A program made the translations under genes and the position numbers. A stretch of 8,129 nt of DNA from Ventricola sp051883735 (GTDB taxonomy: Bacteria > Bacillota > Clostridia > Christensenellales > Aristaeellaceae), in contig JBJEUH010000033.1 in NCBI GenBank assembly GCA_051883735.1, positions 1 through 8,129 of the forward strand, in the 5' to 3' direction. Shown here piece by piece: positions 1 to 6,705 of this stretch (positions within the stretch are counted from its first letter, which is position 1; each line of letters begins with the position of its first letter). Under the pieces are notes generated by a model. The model saw only the letters and a program-made list of their open reading frames with translations. It did no database searches and had not been told where the DNA came from.

Positions 1-1538
1 CGAGCACACAGACATTCCGCGCGGATCTGCCGGAATTCAGGGAAAAGAGCGCCGCGTTCTTCGCCGGGGAGATGCCCAAGGCGGCGTACAAGGGCTTCTC
101 AGGATACTATGGCAGCTATGCGCAGCGCGACGGCAAGTCGAGCATGCTGCGCCTGCGCATGACCGCGGGCTGCGTGACCCCGGAAAAGCTCTCGTTTACG
201 GCGGACATGATCCGCAAGCATCACATCGAGCGCGTGCACTTCACCACCTGCCAGACCATCCAGCTTCACGACCTGACGCAGGAGGCCGTGTGCGACATCA
301 TGGAGCGCGCGCTGGACGTCGGAATCGTCACGATGGGCGGCGGCGGCGACTTCCCGCGCAACGTGATGTGCTCTCCGCTCTCCGGCGTGGAGGAGGGGGA
401 GTACTTCGACGTGACGCCGTGGGCGCAGGCCGCCGGCGACTATCTGCTCACGTTCATCAAGGCGGAGAAGATGCCCCGCAAGCTCAAGGTCGGCTTCTCG
501 AACGCCCCGGCGAACCTCACCCACGCGACCTACCGCGATCTGGGCTTTGCGGCGCGTCCGGACGGGCTGTTTGACGTGTACAGCGCGGGCGGACTGGGCA
601 ATAACCCGCGCTTCGGCGTGAAGGTGGCCGAGGCCGTGAACCCGCAGGACATCCTGTACTACATCAAGGCGATGTGGCTGACCTTCCGCGCCTATGGCAA
701 CTATGAGAACCGCGGCAAGGCGCGCACCCGCTACATGCAGGAGGCGCTGGGCGGGCCGGAGGCCTACAAGGCGGCGTACCTGAAGAAGCTCGCCGAGGTA
801 CGCGCCTCCGGCGAGGACCTGACGCTGCCGCCGCTGAGCGCGAAGACCACCAAGGCCGGCGACGGCACGACGGCCTCCGGCGAGCGGGTCATCCCGCAGA
901 AGCAGCCGGGCCTGTATGCTGTGCATGTGCATCCCATCGGCGGGCAGCCCTCGGCCGAGATGCTCTGCGCGCTGGCGGACGCGCTGGCCGCCATGCCGGG
1001 CGTCCTGATGCGCCTGGCCCCGGACGAGAGCGCGTATATCGTCAACCTCACCGGCAGGGAGGCCCAGCGCGTGCTGGAGCTGACCGCCGGGAGCGCCGTG
1101 ACCCCGTTTGAATGCTCCGTCGCCTGCATCGGCGCGAGCATCTGCCAGGTGGGCGTGCGCGACTCGCAGGCGCTGCTGCACGCGTGCGTGGACGCTGTGC
1201 GCGCGGCGAAGCTGCCGGCAGACGCGCTGCCCCAGATCCACATCTCGGGCTGTCCGTCCTCCTGCGGCACGCACCAGACCGGCGAGCTGGGCTTCCGCGG
1301 CGGCGTCAAGATGGTGGACGGCAAGCCGCAGCCGGGCTTCGTGTTCTTCGCGGGCGGCAACGAGCGGCAGGGCGAGGAGACGATGGGCCGCGAGCTGGGC
1401 GCGATGCTGGAGGGCGACATCCCGTCCTTCCTGGTGAAGCTCGGCCAGGCTGTCGCGGACAGCGGCATGGATTACAAGGCTTGGCGGCAGGCCAACCCCG
1501 GCGCGCTGGAGGAAATCGCCAGGGCGTATACCGACTGA
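1..1538 (+). CDS. Nitrite/sulfite reductase, siroheme and [4Fe-4S] type (5' truncated by window)
   Basis: This is a ferredoxin-type nitrite/sulfite reductase, which reduces nitrite to ammonia or sulfite to sulfide in the cytoplasm by six-electron transfer through a coupled siroheme and [4Fe-4S] centre. The first full codon is at position 3. The frame is open to the window edge, and the residues before the in-frame ATG at 72 (LPEFREKSAAFFAGE) resemble the usual N-terminus of the family, so that ATG is probably internal. Counting from the ATG at 72, a first ferredoxin-like half domain lies at about 6-85, with YKGFSGYYGSYAQR at its start. A first siroheme-domain half follows (FPRNV at 94-98), then a second ferredoxin-like half at about 285-345. 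The cluster-binding cysteines are C352 and C358 (C-x5-C) and C394 and C398 (GCPSSC, C-x3-C), so the active site looks intact. Sequence alone does not separate nitrite from sulfite as substrate, and no partner gene is visible. A terminator follows the stop. Confidence 0.93.
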   Translation, partial: STQTFRADLPEFREKSAAFFAGEMPKAAYKGFSGYYGSYAQRDGKSSMLRLRMTAGCVTPEKLSFTADMIRKHHIERVHFTTCQTIQLHDLTQEAVCDIMERALDVGIVTMGGGGDFPRNVMCSPLSGVEEGEYFDVTPWAQAAGDYLLTFIKAEKMPRKLKVGFSNAPANLTHATYRDLGFAARPDGLFDVYSAGGLGNNPRFGVKVAEAVNPQDILYYIKAMWLTFRAYGNYENRGKARTRYMQEALGGPEAYKAAYLKKLAEVRASGEDLTLPPLSAKTTKAGDGTTASGERVIPQKQPGLYAVHVHPIGGQPSAEMLCALADALAAMPGVLMRLAPDESAYIVNLTGREAQRVLELTAGSAVTPFECSVACIGASICQVGVRDSQALLHACVDAVRAAKLPADALPQIHISGCPSSCGTHQTGELGFRGGVKMVDGKPQPGFVFFAGGNERQGEETMGRELGAMLEGDIPSFLVKLGQAVADSGMDYKAWRQANPGALEEIARAYTD

Positions 1539-1567
1539 CCGGCAGCGGTGAATTCAAAACAGAACAA

Positions 1568-1606
1568 GGCTCTGCTCCCGTTTCGCGCGGAAGCAGAGCC
1601 GTTTTT
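1568..1606 (+). terminator. Intrinsic terminator of the nitrite/sulfite reductase gene
   Basis: The arm GGCTCTGCT (1568-1576) pairs perfectly with AGCAGAGCC (1592-1600). Inside it are one C/A mismatch and a further 3-bp CCG/CGG stem around the loop TTTCGCG. GTTTTTA follows the stem directly. It lies 29 nt after the stop codon, so the reductase is probably the last gene of its transcript. Confidence 0.9.
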
Positions 1607-1681
1607 ATGCGGATTTTCTGAAGCGCCGTTCTTCGGCGCGTGCAGGGTCCGGGCTGCGAACCGGATGTAAACGGAGCGTGA

Positions 1682-1701
1682 ACAGTTTGTGACAGTTTGT
1701 T
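1682..1701. repeat. Tandem 10-mer repeat ACAGTTTGTK x2
   Basis: ACAGTTTGTG (1682-1691) is followed directly by ACAGTTTGTT (1692-1701), so 9 of 10 bases repeat with a period of one helical turn. The block is bounded by GAACA and TGTTC, a short inverted pair. It lies between the reductase terminator and the ABC operon, so it could be a regulator binding site, but two copies could also be chance. Confidence 0.5.
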
Positions 1702-1870
1702 CCGGACGGTTGAACGATGCGGGCTTGAGGAATCAGCATTAGACGAGGATTAGAAAACGGATGGACGAAATGAGAAAAGATTTTGAATGAATCGCAGGGC
1801 TTGTGACGGAATTGAAAAGAATTCGCCGAAATTGTGGCGGCGAATGGAACAGGGCGCGCCCGGTGCGCTC

Positions 1871-1927
1871 AAAAAACGAGCGCGCGCAGGAAAAAACGGG
1901 GCGCGGACGCCGGGGAGCGGGAAAAAA
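1871..1927. promoter_or_regulatory. Three phased A6 tracts, possible curved DNA upstream of the ABC operon
   Basis: AAAAAA occurs at 1871-1876, 1891-1896 and 1922-1927, with start-to-start distances of 20 and 31 bp, close to two and three helical turns. The first two sit in a 20-bp imperfect direct repeat (AAAAAACGAGCGCG against AAAAAACGGGGCGCG). The surrounding sequence is very GC-rich, so the tracts stand out. Phased A-tracts bend DNA and are known upstream of promoters. A role here is inference. Confidence 0.4.
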
Positions 1928-1987
1928 TAATTTCACATTGCCTTCAATCGGCTGTGACATTTTCTGCATATCCTTTCAGGCGAAAGC

Positions 1988-2009
1988 GTGCGCCGCTGCA
2001 TCGGCGCAC
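1988..2009 (+). promoter_or_regulatory. Leader hairpin just upstream of the ABC ATPase ribosome binding site
   Basis: GTGCGCCG (1988-1995) and CGGCGCAC (2002-2009) form a perfect GC-rich 8-bp stem around the loop CTGCAT. No U-run follows, so it is not a terminator. It ends 4 nt before the Shine-Dalgarno sequence of the ATPase gene, and in the mRNA it could modulate ribosome access or stabilise the 5' end. Confidence 0.5.
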
Positions 2010-2013
2010 AACG

Positions 2014-2020
2014 AAAGGAG
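2014..2020 (+). promoter_or_regulatory. Ribosome binding site deciding the GTG start of the ABC ATPase
   Basis: AAAGGAG lies 8 nt upstream of the GTG at 2029. It fixes that codon as the start, in place of in-frame codons further upstream whose translation does not resemble an ATPase N-terminus. Confidence 0.85.
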
Positions 2021-2028
2021 CAACCAGC

Positions 2029-2997
2029 GTGATAGAGGTCAACCATCTGACAAAACGCTATGGCGCGCACACGGCCGTATCGGATCTGTCCTTCACGATC
2101 GAATCGGGACGGATCTACGGCTTCCTGGGGCCGAACGGCGCGGGAAAATCGACGACCATGAACATCATCACCGGGTGCCTGGGCGCGACGCAGGGAGACG
2201 TGCGCGTGGATGGACACGACATTCTGGACAATCCGATTGAGGCGAAGCGGTGCATCGGCTATCTGCCGGAGCAGCCGCCGCTGTACACGGACATGACGCC
2301 GATGGAGTACCTGCGCTTCGTGCTCAGAATGAAGGGCGTGAAGAGGAGCGACTGGGACGCGCAGCTCAGCAGCGTTCTGGACAGGACGAAGCTGCACGAG
2401 ATGAAGGATCGCCTGATCGGCAACCTCTCCAAGGGCTACCGCCAGCGCGTGGGCATCGCACAGGCGCTGCTGGGCAATCCGAAGGTCATCATCCTGGACG
2501 AGCCGACGGTCGGCCTGGACCCGGCGCAGATCATCGAGATCCGCGAGCTGATCCGGAGCCTGGGCCGGGACCACACGGTGATCCTCTCTAGCCACATCCT
2601 CAGCGAGGTGCAGGCGGTGTGCGATCAGATCATGATCATCGCACACGGAAAGCTGGTGGCCAGCGACACGGCGGAGAACCTGACGAGCCTGATGGCCTCG
2701 GGCAGCAGGACGTCGCTGCTCGTGCGCGCGGGCGCGGAGCAGACCCGTGCGGTGCTCTCCGGCGTGGAGGGGATCGAGCGAACAGAGCTGTCGGCGGCGG
2801 ACGAGGGAGAGACCCTCGCGCAGATCCTGCCGAGGGACGGCGCGGACATCCGCGAGAAGCTGTTCTTCGCCTTCGCCGGGGCGGGCGTGCCGATCCTTGA
2901 AATGAAGCGCGAGCGCGCGACGCTGGAGGACGTGTTCCTCGAGCTGACGCAGAGCGATCCGGCGGCGGACGACGGGCAGGAGGTGAAGACGGCATGA
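2029..2997 (+). CDS. ABC transporter ATP-binding protein, GldA-like
   Basis: This 322-residue cytoplasmic ATPase powers the membrane permease encoded by the next gene. The GTG start at 2029 gives the N-terminus MIEVNHLTKRYG, which is normal for the family. Visible motifs are Walker A GPNGAGKST (34-42), Q-loop Q82 in YLPEQPPLY, signature LSKGYRQR (133-140, the usual variant in this subfamily), Walker B VIILDEPT (153-160), D-loop GLDP (162-165) and switch H189 in LSSH. A C-terminal extension of about 100 residues ends in ATLEDVFLELT, as is typical of ABC-2 exporter ATPases. All catalytic motifs are intact. It resembles the GldA family, named for Bacteroidota gliding, but in Firmicutes the cargo is unknown. 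The stop overlaps the permease start (ATGA). This is the first gene of a four-gene operon. Confidence 0.95.
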   Translation: MIEVNHLTKRYGAHTAVSDLSFTIESGRIYGFLGPNGAGKSTTMNIITGCLGATQGDVRVDGHDILDNPIEAKRCIGYLPEQPPLYTDMTPMEYLRFVLRMKGVKRSDWDAQLSSVLDRTKLHEMKDRLIGNLSKGYRQRVGIAQALLGNPKVIILDEPTVGLDPAQIIEIRELIRSLGRDHTVILSSHILSEVQAVCDQIMIIAHGKLVASDTAENLTSLMASGSRTSLLVRAGAEQTRAVLSGVEGIERTELSAADEGETLAQILPRDGADIREKLFFAFAGAGVPILEMKRERATLEDVFLELTQSDPAADDGQEVKTA

Positions 2998-3860
2998 CGG
3001 CGATCTATCAAAGGGAGCTCGGCTCGTATTTCAAGGGCATGCTCGGGTATCTGTTCACGGCCTTTGTGCTGATCTTTGCGGGCATCTACACGATGGCCTA
3101 CAACCTTTCGGGCGCGTACGCCAATTTCGCGTATGTGCTCGACGCGATCTCGTTCATCTATCTGATCGCCGTGCCGATTCTCTCCATGCGCACCTTTGCG
3201 GAGGAGCGCAGGCAGAAGACGGACCAGCTGCTCTATGCGCTGCCGGTCTCCATGAGCCGCGTGGTGGCGGGCAAGTATCTGGCCATGCTCACGGTGCTGC
3301 TCGTCCCCATGGGCGTCATGGCGCTCTATCCGCTGATCCTCACGCAGTTCGGCACGGTGAGCCTTTCCACGGCGTACGGCGCGCTGTTCGCGTTCTTCAT
3401 GCTGGGCGCGAGCCTCCTGTCCGTGGGCCTGTTCATCTCCTCGCTGACGGACAACCAAGTCGCCTCCGCCGTGCTGACGCTGGTAGCGGTGCTGCTGCTG
3501 TATTTCCTCAGCGGGCTGGCGAGCTTCGTCTCCTCTGAGGCCTCCGCGTCGCTGATGGCGCTGTGCATGGCGGCGCTCATCTTTGCGTTTGTGCTGTATG
3601 CGCTCAGCAGGAATCCGATCGTCGCGTTCGGCGTGGGCGTCGTCTGCATCGGCGCGCTGCTGGGCTGGTATGCCTATGACGCGTCCGCGTTTGAGGGGCT
3701 GTTCGGCTCGATCATGACGCAGCTGAGCGTCTTTGACCGGTTCTACGGCTTCATCGACGGCGTGTTCGATCTCAAGGCGATTGTGTACTATGCCTCGATG
3801 ATCGCGGTATTCCTGTTCCTGACGGTACAATCGATGGAGAAGAGGCGGTGGAGCGAATGA
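2994..3860 (+). CDS. ABC-2 type permease, GldF-like
   Basis: This 288-residue integral membrane protein is the transmembrane subunit of the transporter. Eight hydrophobic segments are visible, at about 17-37, 47-66, 94-118, 126-149, 156-177, 185-204, 207-226 and 260-280; the exact count is an estimate. Between the second and third lies MRTFAEERRQKTDQLLYALP (65-84), the conserved cytoplasmic coupling region of ABC-2 permeases. The tail has the FYGFIDGVFDL region followed by a last helix, as in GldF-type proteins. The ATG at 2994 overlaps the ATPase stop and has AGGAGGTG at 2978-2985, 8 nt upstream, so expression is probably translationally coupled. The predicted partners are the upstream ATPase and the GldG-like protein downstream. 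Confidence 0.92.
   Translation: MTAIYQRELGSYFKGMLGYLFTAFVLIFAGIYTMAYNLSGAYANFAYVLDAISFIYLIAVPILSMRTFAEERRQKTDQLLYALPVSMSRVVAGKYLAMLTVLLVPMGVMALYPLILTQFGTVSLSTAYGALFAFFMLGASLLSVGLFISSLTDNQVASAVLTLVAVLLLYFLSGLASFVSSEASASLMALCMAALIFAFVLYALSRNPIVAFGVGVVCIGALLGWYAYDASAFEGLFGSIMTQLSVFDRFYGFIDGVFDLKAIVYYASMIAVFLFLTVQSMEKRRWSE
3843..3848 (+). promoter_or_regulatory. Ribosome binding site deciding the ATG start of the GldG-like gene
   Basis: AGGCGG lies exactly 8 nt before the ATG at 3857, the same spacing as at the two other operon junctions (AGGAGGTG before 2994, AGGAGG before 5338). It differs from AGGAGG by one base, so initiation here may lean on coupling to the permease. Confidence 0.6.
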
Positions 3861-5341
3861 AACTGAAAGGCAAGAAGGCTGCGCAGCCCCGGAAGAAGGA
3901 AAAGCGCCCGCTGAAGGAGCGCATCCGCAGGATGTTCGGCAAGCGCTTCTTTGCGGGCAGCTATTCCGTGTTCGCGGCGGCGGCGGTGATCGCCATCGCC
4001 GTGGCCGTCAACCTGGTGGCGGGCGCGCTGCCCACGGACAAGACCGAAATCGACCTGACCAGCCAGGCGATCTTCACCCTCAGCGATCAGACCCGGCGCA
4101 TCGTGTCCGGGATCGACCAGGAGGTGACGCTGTATCTGCTGGCGCAGAGCGGCAGCGAGAACGACACGGTGGTGCGTCTGCTCCGCCGCTATGCGTCCCT
4201 GAATGACCGGATCAGGATCGAATACGTCGATCCCAACGAGAAGCCGACGTTCCTTGACCGCTACGATCTGGGCTCAACGCCGCTGTACGCCAACAGCGTG
4301 CTGGTGGAATGCGGCGAGCGGACCAAGCTGGTGGGCTACGACGAGATTTTCGTGACCAGCTACTCCATGGACTATTACAGCTACAGCTACACGACCACGA
4401 CCGACTTTGACGGCGAGAACGCGCTGACCAACGCGATTCACTATGTGACCAGCGCGGATGTGCCCAGGGTGTACGCCCTGACCGGCCACGGCGAGAGCGA
4501 GCTGAGCTCGATGCTGGGCACGCTGATGGAGCGCGACAACCTGGAGACGGACACGCTGAGCCTGCTGATGCTCGAGGACGTTCCGGAGGACGCCAGCGTC
4601 GTGGTGATCAACGCGCCGACGAGCGACCTGAGCGGGGACGAGGCGGAGATGCTCATCCGGTATCTGGAAGGCGGCGGCCGCATCGTGCTGATCACGGACT
4701 ATATCGAATCCGGCGAGATGGAGAACCTGCTGCGCGTGACGGCGAAGATGGGCATGACGGCGGGCGAGGGCATCGTCGTGGAGGGCGACCGGAACAAGCA
4801 CCTGAGCCGCTATCCGTACTACCTGCTGCCGGAGCTTTCCAGCCACGAGATCACCGAGCCGCTGATCGACGGGCGCTATTACGTCCTCGCGCCGCTGGCG
4901 CAGCCGATCGTGGAGACGGGCGATTCGCAGGCGACGGTCAGCGCGCTGCTTGAAACCTCCGAAACCGCGTATGCCAAGCTCGCCGGGCTGGACATGGAGA
5001 CCACCGAAAAGGAGGAGGGCGACGTGGACGGCGCGTTCATGGTCGCCGCGGCGAGCGAGCTGGGCGAGGCCCGCATGGTCTGGATCGCCAGCGCCCGCCT
5101 GATGCAGGACAATGTGAACGCGATGGTCTCCGGCGGCAACAGCGACCTGTTCATGAACAGTGTGAACTGGATGTGCGACCAGCAGGAGACGATTTCCATC
5201 CGGGCCAAGTCGATGGATGAGCAGGGCCTGACGATCACCCAGGCGCAGAGCTCCTTCTGGAGCATCGTGCTGCTGGGCGTGATTCCGGGCGCCATCCTGG
5301 TGCTGGGCGTCGTGATCGTGATGAGGAGGAAGCGCAGATGA
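3857..5341 (+). CDS. GldG-like ABC transporter auxiliary protein
   Basis: This 494-residue protein is the extracytoplasmic accessory subunit of the Gld-type ABC system. A strongly basic cytoplasmic N-terminus (1-32) precedes a membrane helix at about 36-57. A large external domain follows, then a second helix at about 467-488 and a basic tail (RRKRR). The family-type features are the early LTSQAIFTLSDQT segment (67-79), TGHGE (209-213) and YLEGGGRIVLI (269-279), in the region that resembles a glutamine-amidotransferase-like fold without an evident catalytic triad. A Tyr/Ser/Thr-rich stretch runs from about 167 to 183. I chose the ATG at 3857 because it makes an ATGA overlap with the permease stop, as at the other junctions, and has AGGCGG 8 nt upstream. 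An in-frame GTG at 3848 would add three residues (MER) and has GGAGA upstream, so it cannot be excluded. Its biochemical role is not established. Confidence 0.88.
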   Translation: MKLKGKKAAQPRKKEKRPLKERIRRMFGKRFFAGSYSVFAAAAVIAIAVAVNLVAGALPTDKTEIDLTSQAIFTLSDQTRRIVSGIDQEVTLYLLAQSGSENDTVVRLLRRYASLNDRIRIEYVDPNEKPTFLDRYDLGSTPLYANSVLVECGERTKLVGYDEIFVTSYSMDYYSYSYTTTTDFDGENALTNAIHYVTSADVPRVYALTGHGESELSSMLGTLMERDNLETDTLSLLMLEDVPEDASVVVINAPTSDLSGDEAEMLIRYLEGGGRIVLITDYIESGEMENLLRVTAKMGMTAGEGIVVEGDRNKHLSRYPYYLLPELSSHEITEPLIDGRYYVLAPLAQPIVETGDSQATVSALLETSETAYAKLAGLDMETTEKEEGDVDGAFMVAAASELGEARMVWIASARLMQDNVNAMVSGGNSDLFMNSVNWMCDQQETISIRAKSMDEQGLTITQAQSSFWSIVLLGVIPGAILVLGVVIVMRRKRR

Positions 5342-6600
5342 AACGCGGCAAGAAGATGATCCTGCTCCTGGGCGCATGGGCTTTGCTGATGATCGGCTAC
5401 GTCTGCATCGGGCGGATGAACGAGACGGCGGTGGTCAGCGAAACCGAGGGGAGCTTTTCGCTCTGGCCGGAGGAGAAGACGGTCTCCTCGCTCACCTGGA
5501 CGAAGGACGGCGAGGAATACGCCTTCTCGCTGGGCGAGAGCGTCTGGACGAAGGACGGGGACGCGTCCTTCCCGGTCAACCAGTCGGCGCTTCAAAACCT
5601 GGCGAAGAAGATCGCCGGGCTGACCGCCGATCGCGAGCTGACCGACGTGACCCGGCCGGAGGACTACGGTCTGGCAGCGCCCGCCTTCAGCGTCACGGTC
5701 AGGGACGAGGACGGCAGCGAAACCGTCTACGCCATGGGCGATCAGACGCCGTTTGAGGACGGGTACTATCTGAGCGTGTCGGGCAGCGGGAGCGTCTATG
5801 TGATTGCCAGCTCCCTGGCGACGGCGTTTGACAAGACGCTGACGCAGCTGGCCAGCATGGAGAGCATGCCGGAGGTGACGGACGTCACCCGCATGACGGT
5901 GGGCGATACGCTGGACATCTGCCAGAGCGACGGCGTCTGGGTCGATACGGCGACGGGCGAGATGCTCGATCAGAGCGCCGCTCAGGCGCTGGTCTCGGAG
6001 GCCAAGGGCCTGACGTGGAGCGAGCTGATCGCCACCGACGCGACGGATGAGCAGCTGGCGCAGTGGGCGCTTGACGACGCGCAGGCGGTCGCGGTAACGC
6101 TGTTCAATGGAGAGACGGCGGAGCGGACGCTGCTGCTGGGCGGCAAGGACGATGAGACGGACCGCTACGCCCGCCTGCCGGATTCCAGAATGGTCTACAC
6201 CTTCTACAGCGACGATGCGGACGATCTGCTCGAGGCGGGCATCGATACCCTCTGGCAGAGGAAGCCGGTCTCCGTCACGGTCGACGAGCTGAGCGAGGCG
6301 GCCTTTGCCTGGGATGGCGGCGAGGCGGTGCTGACGGCGCAGGACGGCGAATCGACCGCGATGCAGAGCGTCATCGAGCTGCTGAATTCGCTTGAGGGCA
6401 CCGAGCGCGTGACGCTCGGGGAGCCGGGCGAGGAGGTGCTCCGGGTGACGCTCACGGATGACGGCGGCGAGACGCAGGCGTTTGTCTTCCGTGCGTACAA
6501 CGTCGATTCGTATCTGCTGGAGATCACCGACATGCACGGCATGCTGGTGCCGGCGCAGGATGTGGACCGGCTGATCCGCATGCTGAAGCAGAAGGGGTGA
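5338..6600 (+). CDS. DUF4340 domain-containing membrane-anchored protein
   Basis: This 420-residue protein is commonly encoded beside GldG-like genes, but its function is unknown. A short basic start (MKRGKK) leads into one hydrophobic anchor at about 7-25. There is no lipobox, so I expect a signal anchor with the remaining ~395 residues outside the membrane. The external part is acidic and built mostly of short beta-strand-like segments. It seems to hold three successive modules of about 130 residues, beginning near 47, 180 and 310. Each has a first part ending in an NQSALQNL / DQSAAQAL / STAMQSVI helix and a second part carrying the pattern xVTxxDGxET (about 117-164, 250-298, 367-412). The ATG overlaps the upstream stop (ATGA) and AGGAGG lies 8 nt upstream at 5324-5329. 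It is the last gene of the operon, and a strong hairpin follows 46 nt later. It may be a structural or substrate-engaging partner of the transporter. Confidence 0.88.
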   Translation: MKRGKKMILLLGAWALLMIGYVCIGRMNETAVVSETEGSFSLWPEEKTVSSLTWTKDGEEYAFSLGESVWTKDGDASFPVNQSALQNLAKKIAGLTADRELTDVTRPEDYGLAAPAFSVTVRDEDGSETVYAMGDQTPFEDGYYLSVSGSGSVYVIASSLATAFDKTLTQLASMESMPEVTDVTRMTVGDTLDICQSDGVWVDTATGEMLDQSAAQALVSEAKGLTWSELIATDATDEQLAQWALDDAQAVAVTLFNGETAERTLLLGGKDDETDRYARLPDSRMVYTFYSDDADDLLEAGIDTLWQRKPVSVTVDELSEAAFAWDGGEAVLTAQDGESTAMQSVIELLNSLEGTERVTLGEPGEEVLRVTLTDDGGETQAFVFRAYNVDSYLLEITDMHGMLVPAQDVDRLIRMLKQKG

Positions 6601-6645
6601 CGCAGCGCCCGGGGATGACGGGACACGTTCAAATCCACGGAAAAG

Positions 6646-6693
6646 AAGAGCGGGAAACGGAGGCTAAAAGGCCTCCGTTTCCCGCTCTTTGCC
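6646..6693. terminator. Bidirectional terminator between the ABC operon and the convergent sortase gene
   Basis: The arms 6646-6664 and 6671-6689 are perfect reverse complements over 19 bp, around the loop TAAAAG. On the minus strand the stem is followed by CTTTTCC, directly after the TCTT that closes it, giving a U-rich tail for sortase transcripts 17 nt beyond their stop codon. On the plus strand only a short CTCTTT ends the stem, so termination of the ABC operon relies mainly on stem strength. Confidence 0.85.
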
Positions 6694-6705
6694 GTGCTTG
6701 CCCTG

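Larger units (their letters stand above)
1607..2028. other. Gene-free leader region of the ABC operon
   Basis: No credible gene is present. Open frames here give low-complexity Arg/Ala-rich translations without a ribosome binding site. Visible structure: a 6-bp hairpin GCGCCG-TTCTT-CGGCGC at 1623-1639 with no U-tract; a tandem 10-mer at 1682-1701; three A6 tracts (1871, 1891, 1922) in GC-rich sequence; and a hairpin at 1988-2009. I scanned for a housekeeping promoter and found only weak candidates. One is TTCACA at 1932-1937, with TGACAT at 1955-1960 as a poor -10. The operon promoter must presumably lie here, since a terminator precedes the region. Confidence 0.6.

Noticed and set aside
99..1274. 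A 391-codon open frame on the minus strand
   Set aside because: It lies opposite the clearly coding nitrite/sulfite reductase. Its translation is Arg/Ala/His-rich without recognisable domains, as expected from antisense of GC-rich codons.
1932..1974. A possible promoter (TTCACA with TGACAT, or a CATATC/TATCCT -10)
   Set aside because: No combination gives both a good -35 and a good -10 at 16-18 bp. I kept it only as a note in the leader entry.
1834..2028. An N-terminal extension of the ABC ATPase to an upstream start
   Set aside because: The added residues do not resemble any ABC protein, and AAAGGAG is correctly placed for the GTG at 2029.
2625..3830. A 401-codon open frame on the minus strand
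   Set aside because: It spans the ABC ATPase and permease genes in antisense. Its translation is a His/Arg/Glu-rich string without domains, and it has no ribosome binding site.
4879..6537. A 552-codon open frame on the minus strand
   Set aside because: It is antisense to the GldG-like and DUF4340 genes, with an Arg/Leu/His-rich translation typical of a shadow frame.
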